A stretch of 64,000 bases of DNA from Clavulina sp. PMI_390 (taxonomy: Eukaryota; Basidiomycota; Agaricomycetes; Cantharellales; Hydnaceae): assembly GCA_015039315.1 (NCBI GenBank), contig WIDE01000095.1, positions 62,001 through 126,000 on the forward strand, written 5' to 3'. Below the pieces are notes generated by a model that saw only the letters and a list, made by a program, of their open reading frames with translations, was not told the DNA's origin and did not search any database. Within the stretch, counting starts at the first letter, position 1. Every line of letters begins with the position of its first letter. A program made the position numbers and the translations under genes. Below are positions 34,251 through 45,400 of this stretch, one piece after another.

Positions 34251-35738
34251 TCACGCCGTCTGTTGGGCTCTGTTCACCTCTATTTTGATATTCGGGTGAA
34301 TAGGTAAGAAAACGCTAATTACTTGATCTAATTGATAACTAACCTCAAGATCATCTGCCAAAGCCTTACCAGCGCCTCCTATGCGACACGAGCGGACTGA
34401 AGTCTCGAGTTCAGCATCGCTATTAGCGACACGCTCGCGCAACTCCGGCGCAAGAACCTCCATACGGCCAGGCGTCATGATCGCATCCGTCACAACCACT
34501 GAGAGTAATGGACGTTGCCGTAGAAGTTGAATGAGAAGCCCGTCAAGATATTGACGGACAGTATTGAAGTGAGCCTCGTCAGGGCCAAGAAAAGTGGTGC
34601 TGGAAACTTCCTTGCAGTATAATATACGAAGGGAGGGGAAAAACTTCACTGGAGGATGATGTGGAACACCTGCGTCGGTACCAGCCGTATTCGGGTCAAG
34701 TAACATGGAGACGGAAATGCGCCAAGAGTTCAGGTCTTGCAGAGGGAGGCGAAATATTTCGACGGAAGGCATCAGCTGATGTCGTGGGGCGTCTTGAAAG
34801 CCGTACAGAGGCCATATTGCCAAAGTGGAATGCTGGAGTTCGACCTCGCGAACATTCGGAAAGGTCTCGGGCTTTAACATTCGTGAAAACCCCATCCCTT
34901 GCGCTGCGAGGCGGAGGAGCTTGGGAGCCGTTATCAGATTGACTACAAGATCATTGTGGAGCTCGATGGTCCGGAGGTTGGGGAGTTCTAGAGGTTTGAA
35001 TCCCGCTTCCCTCGGGAAGCGGCAGTTGAGTACCAGGTGGCGTACTTCACGCAAACGTGCAAGTATCGAGGGTTTAAGGATGATATTACTCTCGAATGTG
35101 AAGTCGTGCAGATTCTCCAAGGGGGAGGAAGAGAGCATCCCTTCTTCCAAATCCCTGAATCTCAAACGACGGAGTCGAGGTAGGGATGAGGGAGTTGAGA
35201 AAATGTCGGAACTGAGGATGCCGCGCAAATGGTCGTGAACCAGTCCGCCAGCTGTAAAGTTCGCTTCCTCGAGCAAATCTAAATCCTTGGGCAACGGGGA
35301 CATGCCATGGAAGGCCTGAGAGGGCACAAGGAGATGAAGAGAACGACACCGTCGCAGTGCTGGAGCAATTGCCTCCCATATGGCGAGAATTCGTGTCGCT
35401 TCATGACCGGATAGGGAAATGTCGAGAGGCTTGGTGCTCGAGTACTTCAAGCAACTTTCTACGAAGGCCTTCGGCGTGTCGGAGCTAGAGCCCATGAGCC
35501 GGATGTCAATAATTGACCAAAGCTCTGCTGTAGAATAGGCGATTTCTCTCCATGACCTAGACACAGAAGTGATGGTGACGCGGAACCAGTCCCTATAGGA
35601 GTCGCGGCCCTCGATCCCAGCCAAGGGATTGGCAGACCATGGGGGATGGAATTGAGAACGAGTGAATGCGTAGAAGCTTGGGAAGTCACACCCGAGTGTG
35701 AAAACGTGAGAAATGAGTTCGATGGGCAGACGATCCAT
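34251..35738 (-). CDS. F-box-like protein, family B, with C-terminal extension
   Basis: A single open frame of 495 residues beginning MDRLPIELISHVFTLGC. The F-box segment ends VTITSVSRSWREIAYSTAELWSIIDI. Family blocks follow: CRSLHLL, LPRLRRLRFRDL, LREVRHLVLNCRF, RQRPLLSVVV. Other family B proteins stop soon after 'RVANSDA/RIANSDK'. This one runs about 55 residues further and ends 21 bp before the start of the downstream family member. The extra tail has no clear features, so it may be translated intergenic sequence after loss of the usual stop. Likely SCF adaptor. Confidence 0.78.
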   Translation of the reverse strand: MDRLPIELISHVFTLGCDFPSFYAFTRSQFHPPWSANPLAGIEGRDSYRDWFRVTITSVSRSWREIAYSTAELWSIIDIRLMGSSSDTPKAFVESCLKYSSTKPLDISLSGHEATRILAIWEAIAPALRRCRSLHLLVPSQAFHGMSPLPKDLDLLEEANFTAGGLVHDHLRGILSSDIFSTPSSLPRLRRLRFRDLEEGMLSSSPLENLHDFTFESNIILKPSILARLREVRHLVLNCRFPREAGFKPLELPNLRTIELHNDLVVNLITAPKLLRLAAQGMGFSRMLKPETFPNVREVELQHSTLAIWPLYGFQDAPRHQLMPSVEIFRLPLQDLNSWRISVSMLLDPNTAGTDAGVPHHPPVKFFPSLRILYCKEVSSTTFLGPDEAHFNTVRQYLDGLLIQLLRQRPLLSVVVTDAIMTPGRMEVLAPELRERVANSDAELETSVRSCRIGGAGKALADDLEVSYQLDQVISVFLPIHPNIKIEVNRAQQTA

Positions 35739-36194
35739 CCAGAAAACTACAGTATGAGGTTGCCTCGGCGTCAGTTCCAGCTGGTAGTGCAGTCGAGGAA
35801 TAGTCTCTTACTGAACCAAGGGGAGCCAGTAGGATGAAGACGAAGAGCCGTTGAACACCGGTTCAGGATGGGCCCATCCTATAAGTGAGCCGGTAGCGGC
35901 GGCAAGTGCCACCGTGCTCTTGCACATCACACTGTGGGAACATGAACTCGAAATGAATGCTTTTGCTATCGTACGAAGCACAAGGGCCAGCAGCTTAAAT
36001 CTTATCCTAATTTTTATTATGGGCGGGGGGATAAATCCACTCAATGATTGATTGGGTATAACAGGAGACCGTATTGGGCTCTGAGGAAAAGCCTGGATAC
36101 TTTTAGGCTCCAGCGAAAGGCCGAATAGGTTGATCCAGGTGTGTAGATCGTTCCAGAGCTATGCGCCAATCGATCACTAATAATAGTTCCCTCT
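35739..36194. other. Intergenic
   Basis: About 455 bp between two tandem family B F-box genes. No gene supported. Confidence 0.5.
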
Positions 36195-37580
36195 TTATAT
36201 TTGATTTGTCCTTAGCCCAAAAGGAGCATCGCTGTTGGCAACGCGCCCTCGCATCTCAGGTGCAAGAGACTCCATACGATCAGGAGTCATAATCGCAGCT
36301 GCCACTACAATGGAGAGCAATGGCCGCTGTCGCAGAAGCTGAATGAGAAGCTCGTCGATATACTCGTGGATTGTTTCAAAGTAAGGATCATCAGGAGATG
36401 GAAAACTGGTATTGGCTGTCGCATTTCCGCCTACTTCCTCGCAGTATAACGTCCGAAGGGCAGGAAAAAGCCGTGATGGAGGGTGTGGTGAAGGGCCAGT
36501 GTTAATATCAGCCGTCCCTGAATCAATGAGTATGGAGAGAGAGATGGCCCAGGTGTTGATATCTTGAGCCGGTAGGCGAAATACTTCCACGGAGGGCATG
36601 AATAGATGTTGCGTTGGCAAATCACTCTCTTCGGTTTGAGAGCCCTCCCAGCTCGTAGGCCAGATTGACCGACCAGAAGACCGCGATGTGATTTCACGAA
36701 CACGCGGGAATGTGTTGGACGCCAGCATCGGTATAAATCCCAATGCTTTCGTCGAGAGGTGCAGGAGATTGGGAGCACGAATGAGTTCCGCTACAGTGTC
36801 GTCACCAAACTCGATGCTCTCGAGATGGGGAAGGGCTATAGGTTTGAAGCCCAACTTGCGAGCAAAGCGGCAGTTGAGCACAACATGCCGTGCTTCGGAC
36901 AAACGTGCAAATATTGCGGGCCGGAAGATGGTACTATATCTTTCGAATGTGAACTCGCATAAGCTCTGCAAGGGAGCAGATTCAATCATGCCTTCATACA
37001 CATCTCGTAATTTCAAGCGACGAAGTCGAGGTAGGTGTGAGGAGGTTGAGAAAAATTTTGCACCTGTGATGCCAACGTCATACTCTGATATATCGAATGT
37101 GAAGTCTGCCTCTTCGAGTAAATTGAGTTCATTCGGAAGCGGCGTGGTGTAATACAGTGCCTCAGAGGGTATGATCATATGGAGAGACCGGCATCGGAGG
37201 AGTGCCGGAGTGATCAACCTCCAGATGGTCATGATTTGCGCTATGTCAGCACCATAGAGAAAAATGTCCAAGGCTTTGTTTTTCGAGTGTCGCAAGCAGA
37301 TTTCTACGAAGAACTCTGGTGTGTCTGATGCAGATTCCATAAGCTTGATATCAATGAATGACCACAACTCCGCCGTAGAGTAGGCGATCTCCCTCCATAA
37401 CTTGGAAACGGAGGTGATGGCGATACGGAACCGATTCCAAACCGGATCGCGATTATTGATCCCCTTCAGTGGATCAGGGCTCCATGAGTGAAATTGAGAG
37501 CGAACAAATGCCTCGAAGCCCGCAAAGCCGCATCCGAAAGTGAAGATGTGGGAAACGAGCTCAATCGGAAGGCGATCCAT
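36195..37580 (-). CDS. F-box-like protein, family B
   Basis: 461 residues, one exon, start MDRLPIELVSHIFTFGCGF. The F-box region ends IAITSVSKLWREIAYSTAELWSFIDI. It shares with its neighbours HSKNKALDIFLYG, CRSLHMIIPSEAL, LPRLRRLKLRDV, ARHVVLNCRFA and LLIQLLRQRPLLSIVV, ending RVANSDAPFGLRTNQI. Closest to the gene at 38014, so the pair is probably a recent tandem duplication. Predicted intracellular; no signal peptide. Likely SCF substrate adaptor. Confidence 0.8.
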   Translation of the reverse strand: MDRLPIELVSHIFTFGCGFAGFEAFVRSQFHSWSPDPLKGINNRDPVWNRFRIAITSVSKLWREIAYSTAELWSFIDIKLMESASDTPEFFVEICLRHSKNKALDIFLYGADIAQIMTIWRLITPALLRCRSLHMIIPSEALYYTTPLPNELNLLEEADFTFDISEYDVGITGAKFFSTSSHLPRLRRLKLRDVYEGMIESAPLQSLCEFTFERYSTIFRPAIFARLSEARHVVLNCRFARKLGFKPIALPHLESIEFGDDTVAELIRAPNLLHLSTKALGFIPMLASNTFPRVREITSRSSGRSIWPTSWEGSQTEESDLPTQHLFMPSVEVFRLPAQDINTWAISLSILIDSGTADINTGPSPHPPSRLFPALRTLYCEEVGGNATANTSFPSPDDPYFETIHEYIDELLIQLLRQRPLLSIVVAAAIMTPDRMESLAPEMRGRVANSDAPFGLRTNQI

Positions 37581-38013
37581 CGTGGCTTTGCTATATCATC
37601 AATCGAGAAGAATATTGATCGGTTTGTAAATAAATCATTGGGCCGAGAAGGAGTATTACTTTACCCAGGCCAGTTAGTGAGACGACAACAACTGTTGGTT
37701 GGAATCCCTTGCACTCGCAAAAGATCGGTTTCGGAAACTTAAGCGCCGGACCTCATTCAGCCATGTGGATGAGTGTATAGCCAACGATTTTATTAAAACA
37801 CCAAAACTAAGAGTATGGAAGATCATTCTTTTTGACATTCATGGGCGAACGGAAACAATAATTGATCTGGGCCAAGATGACAAGAGTGCTTCCAAAGTGG
37901 TTTGTAGCAGATTCTCTTGCACTCAATAAATGATGCTGGGATCCTGAACTTTGAATAGTTCGTTCCATATGCATGCGTATATATGGGTGTATGTGAAGAC
38001 CTTCCCTGTACAG
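37581..38013. other. Intergenic
   Basis: About 430 bp between tandem family B F-box genes. No gene supported. Confidence 0.5.
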
Positions 38014-39381
38014 TCAAAGTCTCCCACCCCCTAGCGTCTTGTCGCTGTTGGCTATTCGCCCCCGAAGGTCTGGTGCAAGTGCATCCATACGGGCAGGGGT
38101 CACGATTGCATCTGCTAGCACAACGGACAGTAACGGCCGTTGTCGTAAGAGCTGAATTAAAAGCTTGTCAAGAGGTTGGTGAATTGTATCGAATTGAGGA
38201 TCATCGTGACGCGGGAAAGCGGTGTTAGCAATGCGATATCCACCAACTTTCTCGCAGTATAACGTCCGAAGGGAGGGGAAAAGCCGGGATGGAGGATGAA
38301 ATGAGCTGCGCCTACCAATACCAGCCGTGTCTGGGCCAAGGAGCATAGAGAGGGTTATCCGCCACGTGTTGATATCTTGTGGCGGTAGACGGAATACCTC
38401 AACAGAGGGCATAAACTGATGCTGTAACGTTACTTCTGAGTGGAGGGGCTGCCAGTTCGTAGACCATACCAACAACCCGGAATTCCGTAGCTCGAGCTCG
38501 CGGGCACTGGGAAACGTATTGGGCTTTAGCATTGGGGCAAAGCTCATCACTGGCGTTTTGAGGTGGATGAGGTTGGGGGCACGAATAACATCCACAATGG
38601 CCTCGTCGGAGAATTCGATAGATTTGAGCTGAGGAAGATCTAGCGGCTTGAAGTCCACTGCGCGAGCAAAGCGGCAATTAAGCACTAGGTGCCGTGCATT
38701 GCGTAAACGCGTAAGAATCGAGGGATCGAAAGTCTTGTGGCTCTCGAATGCGAACTCGTGTAAGCCCTCTAGGGGAGCGGAGGTGAGAATGAGATCGTGA
38801 AGATCTCTGCACCTCAACCGACGAAGTCGAGGTAGGTGTGACGGCGATTGGAAAATAGCCGTACTCCAAACCCCGCTATCATAACCTGATAGATCGGCCG
38901 TAATGGTTGCTTCTTCGAGCAAGCTCAGGTCCTTTGGCAGTGGTGTGACGAAATAGAATGCCTCGGAGGGTATAATGAGATGAAGAGACCGGCATCGTGG
39001 CAGCGCTGGAGTGATGGCCTCCCAGAGATTCATAATTCCTATCGTTTCCGCGCCATACAGGAAGATGTCGAGAGGTTTGGATTTCGAGTGTTTTAAGCAG
39101 AGTTTTGCGAAGTGAGACGGCGTGTCTGAGCGAGCTCTCATGCACCTGATCTCAAGGAATGACCATAACTCTGCCGTAGAGCAGGCAATTCCTCTCCATG
39201 TCTTGCAGACAGAGGTAATTGTGACGCGGTATCGATCCCAACTTGGATCGTGATCTTCGATCTTTCTCAACGGATAACGGCTCCATGACTGGACGCGAGA
39301 ATGAACAAACGCATGGAAGCCTGCAACGTCACACCCAAGGGTGAAGATATAGGAGATAAGTTCTATTGGGAGGCGATTCAT
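38014..39381 (-). CDS. F-box-like protein, family B
   Basis: 455 residues, one exon, start MNRLPIELISYIFTLGCDVAG. The F-box end is VTITSVCKTWRGIACSTAELW. Family blocks: HSKSKPLDIFLYGAE, CRSLHLIIPSEAFYFVTPLP, LPRLRRLRCRDL, ARHLVLNCRFARAVDFKPL, FPSLRTLYCEKVGG and LLIQLLRQRPLLSVVL. Ends RIANSDKTLGGGRL. It is the most upstream of the four-gene tandem array and is divergent from the Hikeshi gene (293 bp between starts). Likely SCF substrate adaptor, target unknown. Confidence 0.8.
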   Translation of the reverse strand: MNRLPIELISYIFTLGCDVAGFHAFVHSRVQSWSRYPLRKIEDHDPSWDRYRVTITSVCKTWRGIACSTAELWSFLEIRCMRARSDTPSHFAKLCLKHSKSKPLDIFLYGAETIGIMNLWEAITPALPRCRSLHLIIPSEAFYFVTPLPKDLSLLEEATITADLSGYDSGVWSTAIFQSPSHLPRLRRLRCRDLHDLILTSAPLEGLHEFAFESHKTFDPSILTRLRNARHLVLNCRFARAVDFKPLDLPQLKSIEFSDEAIVDVIRAPNLIHLKTPVMSFAPMLKPNTFPSARELELRNSGLLVWSTNWQPLHSEVTLQHQFMPSVEVFRLPPQDINTWRITLSMLLGPDTAGIGRRSSFHPPSRLFPSLRTLYCEKVGGYRIANTAFPRHDDPQFDTIHQPLDKLLIQLLRQRPLLSVVLADAIVTPARMDALAPDLRGRIANSDKTLGGGRL

Positions 39382-39674
39382 TGCAGATTAACAGTGCCTA
39401 TAGAAGGAATCACGCCCAGTGAGTCTCTGGGAAGCCAGCTCCAAGAAGTAGCATTACCGGAGGCAGGTAATGTTTGCCACGAATCTAGAGATAAGCACCC
39501 AGATCTCCTCGGGAGTGGCCAATCCCTTGTCAACAAACATCGGCAATCGCGTGACGTAGTATGGTAACAGTCCCCAGAAAGTTCTTGCACTTTCTGTCCG
39601 TACTCTTAACAACGACGCTTTACGGCTAAACCGACGAACTTGCAGCATCATCGCTTCGCCCAAGAGTCGACAAC

Positions 39675-40626
39675 ATGTTTGGATGTCTCGTTGCTGGTCG
39701 CCTTTTGTACGTCGCGCACCTCCGCATCGCATGAGATCTGACGAGAAACGAAGCGAATACCTCGTGATGGCGTAGGCAGACGAATCTGGTTCAGATAGAT
39801 GAGACCCAAGGAATGTTTTCAATACCCAATCCTGAGAGGTTCGTCCTGCCCGTCCTTACAAACAATGCACGATCTTGCTCTGACGCACTTCGCTGGTGGG
39901 ATTCAGTATAAACCATCTGTGTATCTTCCTCCTCGGGACAGGTAAGCGCGATCCACTCCCAATATCTAGTTTCGCTGCTCACCTTTGAGGTCATTCTCCT
40001 TGTCCTCAACCTGCAGTGCCATTTCCGGACGGCTACGGCGCAACGGTACATTTGCATATGCCTGGGAAGGGGTTCCAAGTTCTCGGAATGTGAGCGAGCT
40101 AGTTGTGTTACTTTCTTCCCTTGCTTACGACTCGTTCAAGGAGCTAACGGTATTCTCGTTTGGCGTTCCTACCCTGCCCTACACCGCCTGCCCGCTCTCC
40201 CTATCCTCCAGGATATCAAACGATAAACCTTCAGCCATCTTCCGACTCAAGAACGCAGGCTATTCTACCCAGAACACATCCAATATCCATACCATGTCCT
40301 CTGCTAGTGACAGCGATGCGATCATTGGGCTCAGTATCGAGCCTCTCGAGGCTGTATACGCCAATGTCGCGCATCTGCAGAACCCCGCTGCTCCAGGGGC
40401 TGGGTCGATGGTGCTGTCCTTGTCTACCTCCGGAAATTCTAGTGCAATAGCACAAGACCCAACGACGCTCGCAAAGAAGATCGTGGAGAACTTGATCAAC
40501 TTCCTTAGTTCATTTGAAGCGACCAATGGGGGTGTCTTCATTCGCTTGGCGGATTTGACGAGGTGGTATGAAAAGTTTATGGCGAAGCTGCAAAATTCTG
40601 GGCTGTCATTTTTGGATGCAGCATGA
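39675..40626 (+). CDS. OPI10: Hikeshi / Opi10, Hsp70 nuclear import factor
   Basis: Five exons: 39675-39706, 39776-39838, 39907-39941, 40017-40089 and 40212-40626, giving 205 residues with every junction in frame. The start MFGCLVAGRLLQTNLVQIDE is the signature N-terminus of the family. Then come INHLCIFLLGTVPFPDGYGA, GKGFQVLGMISNDKPSAIFR, IGLSIEPLEAV and LTRWYEKFMAKLQNSGLSFL. Hikeshi carries ATP-bound Hsp70 into the nucleus on heat stress in animals; yeast and fungal Opi10 was first linked to inositol regulation. The second and third exons are only 63 and 35 nt. A long minus-strand open frame across 39454-39822 is antisense and not a gene. Confidence 0.92.
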
Positions 40627-40771
40627 TATTACTATCATCGGACGTGTATCATATATGTCGCCTGTGTGCAATCACCCAATCAAGGATTCTCTCAGTGTCA
40701 TTCGTCAGACAAAGAACAGAAATATAGTGGGCAGTTGAATTATTTTAGTTGAGATGTACAACGATGAGATG

Positions 40772-42002
40772 TCATGGAGCCTGGGCGGCTGCTTCGATAG
40801 CAGCACTTGGCGTGACGCTGCGACTAGGTGCAGCAGAACTTGTTGGGCTCCCCCCTCCATCCCGCTCTCCGCCGCTGGCGGTACCACCAAGTGCCGCATA
40901 CCGTCTCACATTAGTTGATCCTACGCCAGTAACAGCTATCGCAGATGACGATCCCCACAACAATGGGAGCCAAGCTAGGAACCGCTTCCACAGCGAGCCG
41001 CTGGCCTCTGCCATCGCCCGCTCGCTCCGCCGTCTCTCAAACGCATCTCGATACCGCTCGTATGACTCTCGGAAGTGCTTATCCACGCGAGAGGTGAATA
41101 TAAGCTCGCCGCGAGGGTTTGCGGACGGTGGAATAGGTGGAATGGTTGTCCCTGTGCTGCGCTTCCCGCCGCTGGCCGGGGTCGGAGAACGTGGAGGCGA
41201 GGGTGTCGTGGGACGGCTGCGTGTGGCGGCTTTGGATCCAGGACGAGAGGGAGAGGAGGGTGCAGATGATGATGGCGCAATTGTGGAGGGTGGAAGGATA
41301 AGGGAGAAAGGCCAAGGAGCTCGGGGAGGGGCGGTCCGCACATTCAGATACATGTTAAATGATCGAAGCGCTTTGTTCGCATGGGGTACGTATCTAATGC
41401 GGGGAAAAAGAAGGGTGATCGTTAGTGATATTGGTAGGAAGATCAGGGGGGCTGTGATGGTATGGTAAAGTTGTTGGATCCTCGGAAGCAAGGGGGATCG
41501 CGCGCGCGTTGGCAAAGCTTGGTGATGCGACTCACCGGTTCGCGTAACCTATCTTCTCGGCATATAGTCCCGAAGCGTAGAATAGGAACAACGTAATGAC
41601 CGCAATGCAGAAGGCGGATTGGATCATGTATGGAGGGACGATAATGTCGCTTTGGGGAGCATAGTACGGGATGTGGCGTATGAGCTGGTTGAGGGGCCAT
41701 AGAATTACATTTGTCGACAGTATAGCATCACATGCTAGTATAACGATAGTCACAACGAGCTGGATGAGCAGAACTTTAGAAAGGAGTCAGTTCTGATTGG
41801 TCCGAGGTTTCCTGGCATGGAGATGCGGGGTTTATGGTGGCACACAGCAGAGCCGCTCACATTGGTATTTTCGCTTCCGCCTTCTTAGGCGAGCGGCATT
41901 AGTCTTGAGGCGCTCTTCAAATAATAACAAATCTCGGTACGTGGCAGCATCTGCTGCTGGTTGGCCAGGCTTTGGGGTGGATGTTCGTGACGCACGCTTC
42001 AT
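40772..42002 (-). CDS. SPO7: Spo7, regulatory subunit of the Nem1-Spo7 lipin phosphatase
   Basis: Three exons. Exon 1 starts MKRASRTSTPKPGQP (ATG 42002) and has the Spo7 motif TYRDLLLFEERLKTNAARLR. Exon 2 carries two membrane spans, LLIQLVVTIVILACDAIL and IQSAFCIAVITLFLFYASGL. Exon 3 reads RYVPHANKALRSFNMYLN and then a Ser/Pro-rich cytosolic tail with a basic Arg-rich segment (HFRESYERYRDAFERRRSER). Known role: at the ER/nuclear envelope it activates Nem1, which dephosphorylates Pah1/lipin and controls lipid synthesis and nuclear shape. The longer minus-strand frame starting near 41515 includes intron 2. Converges on Hikeshi, with 145 bp between. Confidence 0.85.
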
Positions 42003-42489
42003 ATGGAAAGTCACGATCACGTGATCATCAATATTTCTCTTGGCGAATCTCCCTTGATTTGTTGTTGCGTCTTTCCAAAGTTGATTCGGACGAGTCTCCA
42101 TCCGTAGACGAGCCCCGAGGTTATAAAATCTCATTCTACGGAGCATCTGAGATCTATTTTTGTGATGGGTTCCACATCCTTGGCCTGTACGCTCTGAGCC
42201 CGTCTGGCCGGTTCGAGTTGACCGAGACGCATTGCGACGCCGAGAAACCCCCTCTGCCACGTTGTGATCAAATCAACTTCGGAAATGAGATGAAGAAACT
42301 CTCTCAGACTGCCGTTTAGAAACTTGCGACATCTCCCCGACCCTTCTATCACCGTCTTGGAATTATTCTTTCTCGGATCGGTCGGAGAAATCATTCGCTG
42401 GGGGGTCGCTAACGCTATAATCGAGGGATTCTGTGCGGCGTTGTGAAAGACTCCAAGCCTTACCCCTCACTCCTCGTCTGCACTCCACC
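42003..42489. promoter_or_regulatory. Divergent promoter region, SPO7 / CDH
   Basis: 487 bp between divergent start codons of a housekeeping gene and a secreted-enzyme gene. I see no coding sequence; individual sites were not assigned. Confidence 0.45.
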
Positions 42490-45400
42490 ATGGTGCAGCT
42501 TCGAGTATTGGCGTTTCTCTCGTTCGTGACTTCGCTTTTCGTCGGTTCTGCGTATGGGCAGCAATCCTATGCTTGGACGGATCCCGATACCGGTACGATT
42601 CAATTCACGAAGCTGTCCGGGAGAGTCTCCCTGAACCTCCCAATCTTGCAGGAATCCCCTTCCAGACCTACCGTGATCCTGTTCATGCGAGTATTACACA
42701 TGCTCTCGCCCTGTTTCTTTGGCGCGATGAAGCTGATCCCAGTATCTATTCACTAGGGATTCCAAATTTCCACGGTCTTCCCCGCCTCAACCACCTCTAC
42801 TGAGTTAATTCTCCAATGGGAGGTCCCGAATGCTATTCTCTGGGCAGGCATGACTTTGGGTGCCGGAATGAACAGTAACTTGCTTGTCCTTGCCTGGCCT
42901 TACAACGGCGGAATCTTGTCCTCTCCTCGCTATACTACGTATGACGGTTTCTCTCTGCGTCTTGGGTGGTAGACTGACTATTCCTGTTGTTGATAGGAAC
43001 TATGATGTACCGACACCTTATGCTGGTCCGACATTCACCACAATCTCGGCGGGAACCTACATCAACAGTGAGTATATAATTCGATGAATGTACTCTTGAG
43101 CAAACTCTCAAACCAATATACGCAACTAGGCACCCATTGGAAATGGACTATGCGATGCCAGAACTGCACCAGCTGGCTGTCCGGCAGCATGGATCAGACA
43201 AACCAAGTTTTCGGTATGCCATCAACGGGAGTCCCTCGAGATCTTGAAACTAACTGTACGCCTATGTACAGGCTGGGCTGTTTCTACTACCAACGCAGTC
43301 CTGACTCCTTCCTCGACCTCTACCAGTCTCGTTGAACACGATGATGGTACGCATATAAGCCTCGTTTGCATCTCATATCAGTGGAAACTCACAGACTCCC
43401 TTCCTAATTCGTGCGTTAGATGGTCTGTGGGACCACAACACTGGAGCTTGCCACGACTCCAACTACAACACCTATCTCACCGGTTCTGGTACTGGCGTCA
43501 CCCACTCGACCACTTCAACAACGACAACTACTAGTTCTGCTGTTGTGACGACCACCGTTGCTGCGTACGACTACATCGTTATCGGTGCTGGTCCTGCTGG
43601 TATCGTGGTGGCTGATCGTCTCACTGAGAATGGGAAGAACGTTTTGCTTCTGGAGAAGTACGCACATGGCTTGGCGCTGCCTCTGATCCCTTTATTGACT
43701 TCCCTCGTCTTTCCAGGGGCGGACCAACAACCCTCTCGACCGGTGGTACGAGAACACCCCCGTGGAACCCTACCACAAACCTCACGGTTCGTCCTCTTCC
43801 TTCGAACACGGCCACTGTGCCTGATTCATGCGCCCATCTCTTTCATCACACAGCTTTACGACATTCCTGGTATGTTCGAAGCCGAATTTGATGTCACTCC
43901 AGCTCCTTGGTGCACGGATGTGTCGCCATTTGCCGGGTGTGGTGTTGGCGGTGGTAATGCCATCAACGGAGAGTAAGTTGTTGTTTTCACCATCTCATGG
44001 TGGCCTTCGTATCTGCGTACGGTGATATACTCACATTCAATACTGCATCTTCGTTCTCGGCCAGGCTCTATTGGATGCCAACAGACGCAGAGTTCGATAC
44101 CTCGAATGGCTGGCAAGCCGGTTGGCAGACGCCAAACACGCAGATCAGCGCAGTCCTGGCTAGACTCCCTTCGACGAACCTACCCTCTGTGGACGGTGTT
44201 CGATACTACGATGAATCTTACAACATCACGTCACAGTTCCTGGCCAAACAGGGTTATCAAGCTCTTGATGCCAACTCGGCACGTAATCAGAAGGATGTAA
44301 GCTTCTCTGCCAACTGCGTATCTTTCCTACCGCTTGACACTTTTTCTAACCTTCCTTGCATATTCCATTACTATTAGTTCATCTACAGCCATCCCGACTA
44401 CTACATCAAAAACGGCCAGCGAACCGGAGTGAGTGGCCTCCAATCCATCTATATTCCTAGACTCTTATGATCGGTTTCGTGTTCTATATGTTCTATAGGT
44501 CATGGATACTTACTACCAGACGTTCAAAGCACGTAGCAATGCGAAGGTTCTGCTCAATACCGCGGCCATTTCGCTCGTTCGTAGCGGAGGAACAATTACA
44601 GGTGTCCGAACCAACAATATCGGGATTAACGGGAACGGAGTGCGTTATCCACTCCTTCGCTCTTGCACGACTCTCTGATCCCCCTTTTGATTATCAAAGA
44701 TTATCAACCTCACCTCCAAGGGACGTGTGATTGTCTCCAGGTACGTGCGGGTGACCTCTGGCGCAGGAGTTGCGCAAATCATGAAGTTGACTCGATGGTG
44801 TATTTAGTGGTGTCTTTGGGACGGCTCGCTTGCTATTCCAGTCTGGTGAGCTCTCCTACCACACCAAATCCACTTACAGCACCTGACTGTATTTGATTCA
44901 CTCACAAAGGTATTGGCCCCAGCGATATGATCTCCATCGTCGCCAATGATGCTACGGCAAAGAACTACCTCCCTCCATCCTCCCAGTACATCAACCTCCC
45001 CGTCGGACAATACGTCACTGACAACCCGAGTGTCAACGTACGCTTTTCCCAATTCATGCCACGCTTGATGCTCATTCTTTCCCGTATAGCTGGTCTTCAT
45101 TCACCCTAGCGTTAACGACTACAACGACTGGACTACCGCCGTAAGTGCCTACTTGCTCGCCTGACCAAATGGAACCGCGGCTGATGGCAATATTTTATTT
45201 ATCTCCAGTGGCAAGGTGCCGTCCAAAGCGATGTCACGCTTTACGAGACCAAGAAGTCTGGTATCTACGCCAGCTCATCCCCCCGTTTGAATTCATGGAG
45301 GATCTACGGCGGTACTGATGGGATCACCCGATACACACAATCGACTATCCATATTGGTACGTTTGATCTCTGGTTTATTGCTCGCATTCCACGCTCACGC

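Noticed and set aside
39454..39822. 122-residue minus-strand ORF
   Set aside because: It is antisense to the first exons of Hikeshi, which has a full family match on the other strand.
40749..41468. 239-residue plus-strand ORF
   Set aside because: It is a shadow of the GC-rich third exon of SPO7 on the minus strand.
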